NCBI RefSeq assembly: GCF_963678635.1
Contig: NC_087063.1
Coordinates: 63,099,290-63,163,289, forward strand
DNA: 64,000 nt
Direction of reading: 5' to 3'
DNA from: Symsagittifera roscoffensis
Lineage: Eukaryota > Xenacoelomorpha > Acoela > Convolutidae
How positions within the stretch are numbered: the first letter of the stretch is position 1; every line of letters begins with the position of its first letter. The notes under the pieces are model-generated. The model was given only the letters and a program-made list of their open reading frames with translations. It was not told the DNA's origin and made no database searches. This document shows, one piece after another, positions 24,101-35,345 of the stretch. A program made the translations under genes and the position numbers.

Positions 24101-24790
24101 AAAATTCCCGGCAGATTGACTTCGATTGTTGCTAATTTCATCATCAATCAGGATTTTTGAATAAAAAGAACAAAAGATCAAGATTAAAGATCAAGACTTA
24201 AGACAAAAAAACTGTATACATTTTAATAGAGTTTTTTAAAACATATCACAATTGAATAGATTTTTCAGATTCAGTAAAAACTATTATTCTTACTAATTTC
24301 CCCTATGTTTTTAGTTTGAACAAATATTAAATTTACCTTCTCTTGGAGTGTGTTTGGAGACTGCTGAGCACAAAATCTATTAATATTTTGACAGGAAGAG
24401 CGCTTCTTCTTGATTTGGTTAGTTAGTTCTTTGCTGCTATATGTCTTCGCCCATCTTTACGTGTGTATTCTCTGTCACATTTAAGACAGGCAATTTTTTC
24501 ATTTCTATTCAGTGACGGCATCTCAATTAAAAAGGAAAGAACTTGAGAAAAAATGGGTTACTTGGATAAAAATTTTTAGATAAAAAGAATTGAATAGCCT
24601 CAAAAAATGGATTAAAGTAAATACAAACATCAACTTTCTAAACCAATTGTTTTCAACGTGAAAGAAAATTGGAGCTAATATCACCTTTTTTAGCCAAGCG
24701 GAAATGAAAATCATGCGATCTAACCATGCAGTTTTCAAAAGTTTTGATATCAACCAATCAGAATCGAGCTTTAACTCAAAATGGAATTTT
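21105..24790 (+). repeat. Mav-B left inverted arm, about 3.7 kb
   Basis: Inverted relative to 41,420-45,266. Checked landmarks are 21,410-21,500 with 44,940-45,020, 21,605-21,725 with 44,700-44,840, 23,785-23,870 with 42,470-42,570, 24,015-24,115 with 42,140-42,260, 24,335-24,545 with 41,640-41,930, and 24,715-24,775 with 41,430-41,490. The tip holds TAAGATAGGGAATA words. No complete gene is visible. A possible short exon start follows TTCTATTCAG near 24,503-24,512, read on the plus strand. Confidence 0.8.
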
Positions 24791-26990
24791 CTAAACTTTT
24801 GATATCAATCATGCAGAATCAAACTTTCCTTCACAGTTAATGATTGTGGTATTGAACAATCATAATTAAGTGCCCAACTGAATTTTTCCAACATAGCTAA
24901 CATACATTTGACACCAAAATGAGGTAAATGGGATTTTTGGTCTCGTTTAAATTATTTATTTCGATACTCACTTCAATTTTTGAAAACACGATCAAAATTT
25001 TTGATTTGTTCTATTTCTTACCAGTGAGAAACAAAATTACCAAAATTTCATTTTTATTGTTTTCTTTTTGGTATTTTATTTTAAAAACAACCGGAAATTT
25101 TTTAAGTTTGGATAATCGATGGAAAAATAATATGAAAAATCTAGATCATGCATTTCTATCAAACTCAAAACAATAATCGAAACGATGTTCATTATTTCAT
25201 AGCATTTGTTTCATAGGTTCTTCCATTGTTTTTTGTTTTTTTTTTACTGAGCGATCACTCAATCTGAGTTATTTTTTCTAAATAAAAACAATCTTGATAA
25301 ATTTGGCTGTACACTTCTTTTCTGAAATCTCCTCTTCAACTTTCAACAAAACTATCAGATTTTGCAAGTTTCTATACAAATTAAAACTAATGCAATCTCC
25401 ATCAACGTCTTCTGTACACCACTCTTGTATACACCACTTTTTTGATTTGTTCTTTTTCTTACCAGTGAGAAAAAATTTACCAAAATTTCATTTTTTTTGT
25501 TTTCTTTCTGGTATTTTGTTTTAAAATCAACCGGAAGTGTTTTAAATTTGGATAATTGTTGGAAAAATAATATGACAAATCTAGATTTTGCATTTTTATC
25601 AAATTCAAAACAATAATCGAAACGATGTTCATTATCTTCAATTTTTGTTTCATAGGTTCTTCCATTGTTTTTTGTTTTTTACTGAGCGACCACTCAATCT
25701 GAGTTAACTTTTCTAAATAAAAACAATAATGATAAAATTGGCAGTTCACTTCTTTTCTGGAATCTCCTCTTACACTTTCAACAAAACTATCAGATTTTGC
25801 GAGTTTCTATACAAATTAAAACTAATGCAATCTCCATCAACGTCATCTGTCCAACACTCTTGTAGTTTTTTATAGTAGTTCAACCTTAAAATCTGATGAA
25901 TGTCCATTTCAGACATTGAAAACACTTTTGATAGAAATATTTTTCTTACTGAAATAAACAAAGAAATTTGAAAACACTCGAATTGTTGCACCATTTTTAA
26001 TGGATTATTTAAAAAAATGGATTAAAGTAAACAAACATCAACTTTCTTAACCAATTGGTTCAACGTGAAAGAAAATTAGAACTGATATCACTTTTTTTAG
26101 CTAAGCGGAAATAAAAATCATCCGATCTAACCATGCAGTTTTCAAAAGGTTTGATAACAGACAATCAGAATCGAGCTTTTACTCAAAATGGAATTTTTTA
26201 AATTTTTGATTTCAACCAATCAGAATCAAACATTCCTTCACAGTTAATGATTGTAGTTTTGACCAACCAGAATGAAGTGCCCAACTGAATTTTTCCAACA
26301 TCCAACATAACTAACATACATTTGACACCAAAATGATTTAAATGAGATTTTTGGTCTCGTTTAAATTATTTATTTTGATACTCACTTCAAATTTTGAAAA
26401 CACGATCAAAATTTTTTTGATTTGTTCTTTTTCTTACCAGTGAGAAAAAAAAATTACCAAAATTTCATTTTTTTTGTTTTCTTTCTGGTATTTTGTTTTA
26501 AAATCAACCGGAAGTGTTTTAAATTTGGATAATTGATGGAAAAATAATATGACAAATCTAGATTTTGCATTTTTATCAAATTCAAAACAATAATCGAAAC
26601 GATGTTCATTATCTTCAATTTTTGTTTCATAGGTTCTTCCATTGTTTTTTGTTTTTTACTGAGCGACCACTCAATCTGAGTTAAATTTTCTAAATAAAAA
26701 CAATAATGATAAAATTGGCAGTACACTTTTTTTCTGGAATCTCCTCTTACACTTTCAACAAAACTATCAGATTTTGCGAGTTTCTATACAAATTAAAACT
26801 AATGCAATCTCCATCAACGTCATCTGTCCAACACTCTTGTAGTTTTTTATAGTAGTTCAACCTTAAAATTTAATGAATGTACATTTCAGACATTGAAAAC
26901 ACTTTTGAAAGAAATATATTTCTTACTGAAATAAACAAAGAAACTTGAAAAAACCCGAATTGCTGCACCATTTTTAATTTATTTTGTATT
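24595..26990. repeat. Direct and tandem repeats inside Mav-B
   Basis: 24,595-25,060 recurs at 26,010-26,440, and 25,440-26,000 recurs at 26,410-26,980 with very high similarity (the ORFs at 25,477-25,749 and 26,454-26,726 on the minus strand differ at only two residues). A further partial copy is at 25,010-25,430. The same sequence, interrupted by Mav-B itself, occurs in Mav-A at 20,700-21,104 plus 45,267-45,420. I see no convincing gene. The repeated ORF is open but lysine- and glutamine-biased and has no wider conservation in the window. Confidence 0.6.
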
Positions 26991-27381
26991 AACAATTAAC
27001 ATAAAATTTTTCCCTCTTTTGGTATCTGTTTTTAATGAAAATCATGAAGCCAATCAAAACCTCAAATTATGGCAAAAGAAATTGAAAGCAACCGATGAAA
27101 TACAGAAATTCAAAAACTATTGATAAGATTTTCAACTTAAACTACACTCTTCTGTGTATTTTTGTTTAAATTAGACAAAACTTACTTAAATTTAGATAGA
27201 AACAGTAATTCAATAAATTTTTCTGAAATTTCCTAAGCAAATACTGGAAAATCAACTGATGCTTGCTTAATGTCTTATTTCAGTTTCGATTAAAGTGTAT
27301 GTTTTGTCTGGCTTGTCCTCAGATATCTTAGCTCTAAATGTACACTTCAGTTAGGAAAAATTGTTTTGAACCAACATTATT

Positions 27382-27960
27382 TTAGTCACCAAACAAACAA
27401 AACATCACAAAGCATTGCTGAAAGCGATTATCAACAAAAATTAAGTCTCCCAAAGTTTCGGTCAGTTCTTTGAATTCATTCAAATTATAGTTGACATAAG
27501 CAACTTGCTTCAAGTCTTCGTTTTCCGTTGCAATGAAGAATCGAATCTAAATGTAGGGCGGCTTGTTCAAATTGCACTTCTTGATTGTGACACGCACCCT
27601 CATCATGTTGTATGTTGCTATTTCATGTACTCTTTTACAGTTGTCGAGCTCTTGATCCATAGATGATTCTTTGCCAGATTTCCCTTCATATTTAGGTCCG
27701 AGTCCAAGGTTTTCAGCATCGTGAAAAACAGTGGTCCAGATTGCCGATAAGGCTTCTCCTTCTTTTTCACTAAGATATACTTGTTGGGATTTTTCAAGTT
27801 ATCCCAAAACTTCAATTTTTAATATTTGAACGCAAGGTTGAAAATAAGTTTTACCCTTGTAGGTTTTTTGGAACCAAATAAATCTCCCAGTTCTTGTTTG
27901 ATTTTTTGAGAATTCAATATAATTGATACTAGTATCTTTTATTGATTACATTTTTGAAGA
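27382..27960 (-). pseudogene. W1: copy of small conserved gene W, function unknown
   Basis: On the minus strand, block one reads F-W-D-N-L-K-N-P-N-K-Y-I-L-V (about 27,810-27,770). After a frameshift come E-G-E-A-L-S-A-I-W-T-T-V-F-H-D-A-E-N-L and E-S-S-M-D-Q-E-L, then V-H-E-I-A-T-Y-N-M-M-R-V-R-V. The frame closes F-V-M-F-C-L-F-G-D and stop TAA at 27,382. One in-frame TAG interrupts it near 27,548, and the same stop is present in W2. The upstream limit is uncertain. The product would be about 190 residues, soluble, with no obvious catalytic motif. Conservation between W1 and W2 at codon level suggests a true former gene. It could be a capsid-associated or accessory protein of the Maverick; I cannot tell. 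Confidence 0.5.
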
Positions 27961-28920
27961 GCAAACTGGTCAGATGAGGAGAAATTGGAAAACTGATTAA
28001 AAAATTTAATGAAAAAGTAAGTAAATAGTATGATTCATCATGTTCACCATAAATGGAAGTAGAACCAAATATGGAATGATCGGTACGAAATTTCTATATA
28101 TCGAATTTGCGTAGGTGTTACTTCTACTATATAATTCCGCAAATCTCAGCAAAAATCATTGTTCCATTTGGCTGCTGCTATGTGTCAAGCTGTTCCCTGC
28201 TTTTATTCAGATTAATGTAAAAAATTGCTATTTCTTTCTGTTTCCAGTAATTTTTACGAAAATAGCATTTTAACCCATGATTATTGTGTCTCCACGGTCA
28301 ACTATTTAGGTTTTTTGGAGAATCGTAATTTGCATTTTGTTATAACAGGAACATCTCTTAGACAAATTCTGCAGAGATTAGAAAAATATATAGACATATA
28401 TCAAGAAATTGACTGCCTTTATACTTTTTTCAAACACTGGTTCTAATCAAGTATTGTTTGTCAAGCAGAGAAATATTCAGTCAGCTTAGTCGAGCAGTTC
28501 AACATAACTATAACTTACAATGAAAAATAGACAAATATATGGCCAGTTTTGCAGTATTGCAAAAAAAACTACTAAATCGGAAAAATCTAAAGAAAGTATT
28601 TATGTTCTAACAAACTCTTGGTTCAGCGTTTTTGGATAGATTTCGAAAAGTTGAAAACTCAAAAAAGAATCTGATTTGTTCAAGATCATTGGTAGATCTA
28701 TTGAATGTCAAGGTTCTGTGCATATCGATTAGTTAAGCTTTGTGATAAAATTATCAATTGTCTTTAAATGTGTTCTTAACAATTTACACTGACAAATCTT
28801 TAAAAACTAAGCTTTGGTTCAAAAACATTCAATTCAAATGAAAATTAAAACAGTTTACAACAAATAAGAAAAATTAAAATAAAAAGTAAGACAAAAAAAT
28901 TATTTGAAGTAGGAACTGAG
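27961..28920. other. Region between W1 and V1; unit also found at 46.5, 48.3 and 50.6 kb
   Basis: Matches 46,490-47,280, 48,270-49,010 and 50,570-51,080. It contains a conserved CCCATGATTATTGTGTCTC word (28,277-28,295) and TTGGCTGCTGCTATGTGTC (28,169-28,187). On the minus strand the related copies encode a short conserved peptide with K-E-H-K-E-L-W, but here it carries stops. No gene is called. Confidence 0.4.
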
Positions 28921-29285
28921 TTATTTCTTGAGTTCCTTGTCTCTTTCTTCATCATCATGTGCCACACTATGTTTTCTTCTCAACAGAGATAAAAAAATCC
29001 TGTTGAATCTTAAATTTTTCTTTCCTATACCTTTTATCACGAATGGTTCCTTTTTTTGCCAATCATGCAAAGAATTTCCTAAGGGACTGAAACACTTCTT
29101 CGGATCTTTGAAGAAGATGTCAAATTCAACCATTTGATCAAAAACGGACATTTGTTATTTGTAGAAAGTGCTCACTCGTAAGCAAGTGAAAACTATGTCC
29201 ATATTAGATCCACAAATTAATCAAAATACTTTTCATTTGAATCATATGAAAAACCGTACTTTTTTCCCGAGGTTGACTTAGACAT
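28921..29285 (-). pseudogene. V1: copy of small conserved gene V, function unknown
   Basis: Start ATG at 29,285 gives M-S-K-S-T-S-G-K-K-Y-G-F-S-Y-D-S, then a TAA at codon 24 and a frame change. The second half is open from 29,151: F-F-K-D-P-K-K-C-F-S-P-L, D-W-Q-K-K, a basic stretch, and an acidic-lysine end at 28,921. The family protein (see V2, V3) would be about 115-120 residues, basic at the N terminus and charged at the C terminus, without membrane segments. No homologue is known to me. It lies 1 kb upstream of W1 in the same orientation. Confidence 0.45.
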
Positions 29286-32200
29286 AGCTACTTCTTTTCT
29301 AAAATATCTAACTCTTTTGCTCTCGAGCTCTCTCCATTCTGAAAAATTTATGATACTTTATTCACCAGACTGGGAGATTTTTTTAAATTTGAGAATTTTG
29401 ACAATTTGATACCAATTTCAAACTGGTTTCCACAACTCGCCCGTTCTCTTATGATCGGTTTCAACTTTTGGGATAGATTTGATAGAAACTTACTGGTGAG
29501 TTGAACTGAGTTGTAGTAGAATTCCAAATAAATTGAGTTTATGTCTTTTCGAAAGTATCTATTTACCAACTGCGAGTGGGTTTAGTTACAATCTCCCAAA
29601 AACGCAGAAAATATCTGAATTCACTCAAAAAGTACTGAACACTTCTGTCATTTTGAAAATTTTTTGAATTTGTTGAATTTTTTTTTAGTTTTGAGAGGTT
29701 CTGTAGAATAAAATTTCTCGTTGAACTGAATCTAATTTGAAAAATCTGAAGAAATTGAAGAATTAAAAACTACTACTATTAAAAAACAGTTGAAAAAAGA
29801 AAAACGACAAATTTTTTCATCAATCTCATCACCTCTATGTTTATTCGGTGATTCTGATTGTTTAATTTTTAATGGATATTTCTCGAAATAAGAAGATTTA
29901 AAATGTCTACAAAAAGGTGTAAATTCTGAATGAAATTTTTCTGTAGTCAATGTGTTAATTATAACATTAAGAAGATTCATTTTATCTCGTGACATCAAAT
30001 CTATCTGCTGGAAAAATTCTACATCTTTCACTGTTCTAAAAAATTTAAAGAGTAATCACGTCATTTTTTTTGGTGGAATTACTTTTTAATTGCCTAAATA
30101 TTCAAAAGAAACCTTCATAGCTCTGTCGAGAATCATGTCAGACTCTCGGATCAGCTTTTTTCAAATGAATTTTTTTTTGATATTTGAATAGTTGTTTTCA
30201 GAAATTTTGTTTCTTTAATCCAGCCTAAACACTTTCTATTATTGTTAATTTATGTTGTTTTCAACACGTGTGCAAAATCCCTTTCAGATTTCTTTGCAAG
30301 ATGTAGCATTTGAGTCGATTTTCTAGACAAGTATGCAAAATTATCATTAGTTTTTTTTACAAGATGCAAAAATTGTTTTCAATATTTTGACGCGAAATGT
30401 TTAAAAATTTTTGCAAAACATAAAAACTGTTTTGAATTTATCACAATTTCGCAAAAACAGCTAAAATCCTTTTGGGTAAGTTGCAAAATTTTCCTTGCTT
30501 TTTCCAAAAAATATGCAAAATTCCAACTTAATTTGTTAAAGGGAAAAGCGAAAGACGCAAAAGTTTAATGCAAAAAGAACATGTTGACTTTTTGCCAAGA
30601 AAATTCCCTATGATAATACATTGGTTTTCTGTTGTTTTTGATTAGCAGACATGCAATAATTAAGTTTCTAACTAAATAACTTTTGGACCAATTTTCATAC
30701 AATAAAATTATCAACAGTGCAAGAAAAATTAATGATTATTTGACAAGATGCTATGTTTTTCACAATTTTTTCAAAAACGCAAAATTTTTTTCAATTTTTC
30801 TGACAATTTTTTTGGCACGAAGCGAGAAATGATTCAGTTTTTTTGACAAGATGCGAAAACTGTTTCACTTTTTTTCTGAGGTTTTGTAGAATAAGATTTC
30901 TTGATGAGCTGAATCGAATTAAAAAATACAAAAAAATGGAGAAATGAAAACTACTCTTGTTAATCACAACATTGATTAAGTATCTTCCATATGATCTAAA
31001 AAAACTGTTAAACATGATCTTAAATATGAAAATATTTTTTTCATCAATCTCATCACCTCTGTATTTTTTCGGGGATTCTTATAAGTTAAATTTTTATTAG
31101 ATTTTTCTAGGTTTAAAAAGGTTCACAAATATCTAAAATATACTGTTTGAGGTCTTAATGAAAACTTCTAGAATATAAAGGGTAATGACGTCAATTTCTC
31201 TCGCAACAACTCGCCCGTTCTTTTATGATTGGTTTCAAGTTTTGGAATAGATTTCATAGAAACTCACTGGTGAGTTGAACTGAATTGTAATAGAATTCCA
31301 AATAAATTGAGTTTATGTCTTTTCAGCCGTATCTTTTTACCAACTGCGAGTTGGTTTAGTTACATTGTCCAAAAAACTGAGAAAATATCTGAATTCACTC
31401 AAAAGGTATTGAACACTTCTGTCATTTTGAATTTTTTTGAATTTGTTGATTTTTTTTTTAGTTTTTAGAGGTTCTATAGAATAAGATTTCTCGTTGAAAT
31501 GAATCTAATTTGGAAAATCTGAAAAAATTGAAGAATTAAAAACTACTCCTATTAAAAACAGTTGAAAAAAGAAAAACGACAATTTTTTTCATCAATCTCA
31601 TCACCTCTATGTTTATTCGGGGATTCTGATTGTTTAATTTTTAAATGATATTTCTAGAATTTAGAAGATTTAAAATGTCTACAAAAATGTGTAAATTCTG
31701 AATAAAACTTTTTTGTAGTCAATGTGTTGATTATAACATTAAAAAGATTCATTTTCTCTCGTGACGTCAAATCTATCTGGTGGAAATATTCTACAACTTT
31801 CACTCTTCCATAAAATTTAAAGAGTAATGACGTCATTTTTTCTGGAGGAATTACTTTTTAGTTGCCTAAATAATTCAAAAGAAACCTTCTTAGCTATGTC
31901 GAGAATCATGTCAGACTCTCGGATCAGCTTTCTTCAAATGAATTTTCTATTGATATTTGAATAGTTGTTATCAGAATTTTTGTTTCTTTTATCCAGCCTA
32001 AACACATTCTATTATGATTATTTTATGTTGTTTTCAACACGTGTGCAAAATCCCTTTCAGATTTCTTTGCAAGATGTAGCATTTGAGTCGATTTTCTAGA
32101 CAAGTATGCAAAATTATCATTAGTTTTTTTACCAGATGCGAAAATTGTTTTCAATATTTTGACGCGAAAAGTTTGAAAATTTTTGCAAAACATAAAAACT

Positions 32201-33640
32201 GTTTTGAATTTATCACAATTTTGCAAAATCAGCTAAGTTCCTTTTGGGTGAGTTGCAAATTTTTCCTTGCTTTTTCCAAAAAATATGCAAAATTCCAACT
32301 TAATTTGTTAAAAAGAAAACCGAAGGACGCAAAAGTTTAATGTAAAAAGAACATGTTGACTTTTTGCTAAGAAAATTCTATATTGTTGAGTTGAACCGCT
32401 ATTCTCTATGATAATACATTGGTTTTCTGTTGTTTTTGATTAGCAGACATGCAATAACTAAGTTTCAAACTAAATAACGTTTGGACAGTTTTTCATGCAA
32501 TAAAATTATCAACAGTGCGATAAAAACTAATGATTATATGACAAGATGCTTTGTTTTTCACAATTTTTTCAAAAACGCAAAACTTTTTTCAATTTTTCTG
32601 ACAATTTTTTTGGCACGAAGCGAAAAATGGTTCAATTTTTTTGACAAGATGCGAAAACTGTTTCACTTTTTTTTCTGAGGTTTTGTAGAATAAGATTTCT
32701 TGATGAGCTGAATCGAATTTAAAATACAAAAAAATGGAGAAATGAAAATCCCAACCTTGATTAATTATCTTCCTTATGATCTAAAAAAAACTGTTAAACA
32801 TGATCTTAAATATGAAAATAATTTTATCATTAATCTCATCACCTCTGTATTTTTTCGGGGATTCTTATAAGTTAAATTTTTATTAGATTTTTCTAGGTTT
32901 AAGAAGGTTCACAAATATCTAAAATATAATGCGTGAGGTCTTAATGAAAGATTCTAGGAATAAAAGTGCTGAAGATAACATTTAAAAGCTTCTAGAATGT
33001 AAAGGGTAAGGACGTCAACTTCTCTAGTGGAAAGATTCTACAATTTTCACTGGACTATAAAACGTAAAGTGTATTGACGTCATTTTCTGTTGTGGAATTT
33101 CTTTTTATTGCCTAAATAAGTCTAAACAGACCTTCCTAGCTCTGTAGAGAATCGTGCCAGACTCTCGGATCAGCTTTTTCAAATGATTTTTCTATTAGTT
33201 TTTGAATAGTTGTTATAAGAATCTTGTTTCTTTATTCCAGCTTAAACACTTTCTAACAAAAAATCTTTGCAGTTTTTAACACATGCGCAAAGACCCTCGT
33301 AAAATTTTTTGCAAGATGTGGAGTTTGAGTTGATTTTCTCGACAAGTGTGCAAAAACATCTAAGATCTTTCTGGGTAAAATGCAAGTTTTCTCTTGTTTT
33401 TTTTTTGGAAAATATGCAAAATTTCAACTTTATTTCGTAACAGGAAATGCAAAAAAACGCAAAAATTTAAAGTAAAAAGAAACTTTTGACTTATTGCTAC
33501 GAAAAATATCTTTATTGATGACTTGGACTCTAAGTTAATACATTGGTTTTCTGTTTTTTATGATAAGCATACGTGCAAAATTTAGTTTTCTAATTGATCA
33601 TTCTTTGAACAAAATGTTTAAGAATTAAAATGATTTACAG
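29286..33640. repeat. 1.77-kb direct tandem repeat in Mav-B
   Basis: 29,435-31,200 and 31,205-32,970 are parallel copies. Landmarks are CAACTCGCCCGTTCT at 29,434 and 31,206, TGTCAGACTCTCGGATCAGC at 30,137 and 31,909, and AAATGGTTC/AAATGATTC minisatellite fields at 30,780-30,880 and 32,560-32,680. A third, diverged partial copy follows (32,970-33,560). Related sequence is also at 35,380-36,900 and 49,600-50,460. No gene is recognisable. Phenylalanine- and lysine-rich short ORFs here arise from the T-rich repeats. Confidence 0.6.
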
Positions 33641-33930
33641 TGCAAGAAAAACTAATGATTTTTGAGAAGATGCAAAAATATTTTAATTTTTTAAAATACA
33701 ATATAGAAAAAGTTTCAATTTTTTTTGACAAGATGCAAAAATTGTTTCAATTTTTTGATAAGATGCAGAAATTCTTTAATTTTTTTGACAAAATTCGAAC
33801 AAAGTTTCCCTTTTTTCGACAAAATGCGATAAAAGTTTCAAAATTCTTTGACAATAAGTGAAAATTGTTCTTTTTTCTACAAAATGTGAAAATTGTTCAA
33901 GTTTTTTAGACATGGTGCAAAAACCAATAG
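33641..33930. repeat. Minisatellite field, units of about 35-38 bp (copy 1)
   Basis: Repeated core TTTTTTGACAAGATGCAAAAA followed by a TGTTTCAA-type word, seven or eight units, strongly diverged. Same family as 37,140-37,470 and 51,330-52,090. Confidence 0.7.
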
Positions 33931-34166
33931 GTACATTCTACTACTTTATAAATTTTTTTAATGTTTTTTCTAAAATGTGTGCAAACATCAATCGAGAGTC
34001 TGAACAAGTGTGCGATTTCGGATAACTAAATTATATTGTATACTAATTGTTTGTCAAGGGTTTACCCCGAACTTTTCATCTCTTCTCAAAATCGAAATGA
34101 AATTGAAAAAAAAATTAATACAAAGAACGAATTAAATATCAAACATCATTTATTTACAAAAAATGT

Positions 34167-34610
34167 TCAGTCAAAGAGCTGTCGAGCAGCAGAAGAGTTC
34201 TGGAGGTTCTCTTTAGAACGCAGAAGTGGACGAGGTTGTACTGGTTTTTGTGGGGTTGGTGGCGTCATTGTTTCTGAGAAGCCCTCATCTTCATCTAATG
34301 TAGTGGGATTTTCGGCTGATCCTGCTTCCTACCAATGAAAGAATAAAATGTCGACTGTTTGAGCCATGTGCTCAGCCAATTCCTCTATCATTTGCAATTC
34401 TCCAAGTTGATCCTTTGTCAATGGTAATTGCGTCAAAAGATGTTCGTTGAAATTCCTTCGCATCACTTCCACATTGTGCCAGACTGAGATTGGGATGTCC
34501 ATTCGCGCCAAAAAGAATCCAGACACTGTTTCTGGCACTTGAATTTGTACTAAATCAGGCGAAAAATCTACAGTGTACATAAGGTTGCTTTTTTGCACTG
34601 AGAAGCTCAT
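34167..34610 (-). pseudogene. Y2: best-preserved copy of small conserved gene Y, one in-frame stop
   Basis: ATG at 34,610 and stop TGA at 34,167 frame 147 codons with a single interruption, TAG after the Trp codon at about 34,330. The product begins M-S-F-S-V-Q-K-S-N-L, then D-F-S-P-D-L-V-Q-I-Q-V-P-E-T-V-S-G. After that come M-D-I-P-I-x-V-W-H, an M-R-R-N-F-N-E-H block, an acidic helix E-L-Q-M-I-E-E-L-A-E-H, a proline-rich part P-P-T-P-Q-K-P, and the end A-A-R-Q-L-F-D. There is no signal peptide, membrane segment or obvious active site. About 13 residues present in Y3 (the V-G-M-N-Y-L-D region) are missing. Four CCAAT boxes lie 215-395 bp upstream. It is unlike any family I know. If TAG is decoded or recent, this could be close to an expressible gene. 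Confidence 0.6.
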
Positions 34611-34826
34611 TTTAAACAATAAATGGAGTAATAGATACATAGTAAAAACAAGAATGATTCAGAGCTGAGAGAAGAGGTAGTTGACAAAAGTTGGAGTTAA
34701 AGATACATGGTAACAAAAAAGAATGATTTAGAGCTGAGAAAAGAGGTAGTTGAATGTAGTTAATTTCAAATAAATGATTTTAAAATAGGAATGAGGGATT
34801 TATGTTAACTCGCTGTGTGGGTTTAA

Positions 34827-35004
34827 CCAATCAAAATTGATATTCCATATTTGGTCTGTAGTCTTGTCCAATCAGGTTTCAGCTTCCTATTATGGAAATT
34901 TAATATAAAAGTCGTTTCCAATCGGAAACAAAGTTCGATTTTAGGATCTTTAGGACCTCATCACAAAAATGTTCGTTTTTGATATTGTTGTCGTAACCAA
35001 TCAG
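34827..35004 (-). promoter_or_regulatory. CCAAT-box array upstream of Y2
   Basis: CCAATCA at 34,827, CCAATCAG at 34,868, CCAATCGG at 34,918 and CCAATCAG at 34,997, two of them preceded by GTCGT. TATAAAA lies between at about 34,904. This matches the NF-Y (CCAAT-binding factor) consensus in its flanks. The spacing pattern recurs in the other Y copies. Confidence 0.55.
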
Positions 35005-35099
35005 ACAATAATCTACCTTTAAAGGACTTAAATCTTCCAAAAATTGCCTGCTGTGAAAAACAGAAAAATTGCCGACATAAAAGAAGAGTATTTAAAGAG

Positions 35100-35345
35100 C
35101 AGCATACAAGTAACATTTCCACAATTTTTTTATCAAGTTAATTGAATATTTTGTATGTTATCAATAAGAATTGCTGATTTTTCAGTAGATGGTGAGTTTC
35201 GTTGATTTTTACGTGAAATTGTGAGAATAACTCAAAGTTGATGATTTTTTTAAAGCAACTCTCTAGAAATCTGATTCCAAACCTGATCAAGCTAGTTTTT
35301 CAGATTGGAAGATCCTTACAGAAACGAAGGAATAAATAATTTTGC
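35100..35345 (-). pseudogene. Z remnant, C-terminal part
   Basis: 35,130-35,345 matches the low-coordinate half of Z1, Z2 and Z3 (GTTAATTGAATATTTTGTATG, then CTCTCTAGAAATCTGATTCC and CCTGATCAAGCTAGTTTTTCAG). It stops at about 35,345, where sequence of the 1.77-kb repeat family begins. No intact frame. Confidence 0.45.

Noticed and set aside
25477-26726. Two near-identical 90-codon minus-strand ORFs (25,477-25,749 and 26,454-26,726)
   Set aside because: Identity comes from a recent direct duplication. The frame is not kept in the older Mav-A copy near 20.7-21.0 kb, so there is no support for coding.
33640-33930. Possible CRISPR-like array
   Set aside because: Units are contiguous, diverged and without unique spacers, and the genome is eukaryotic. 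It is a minisatellite.
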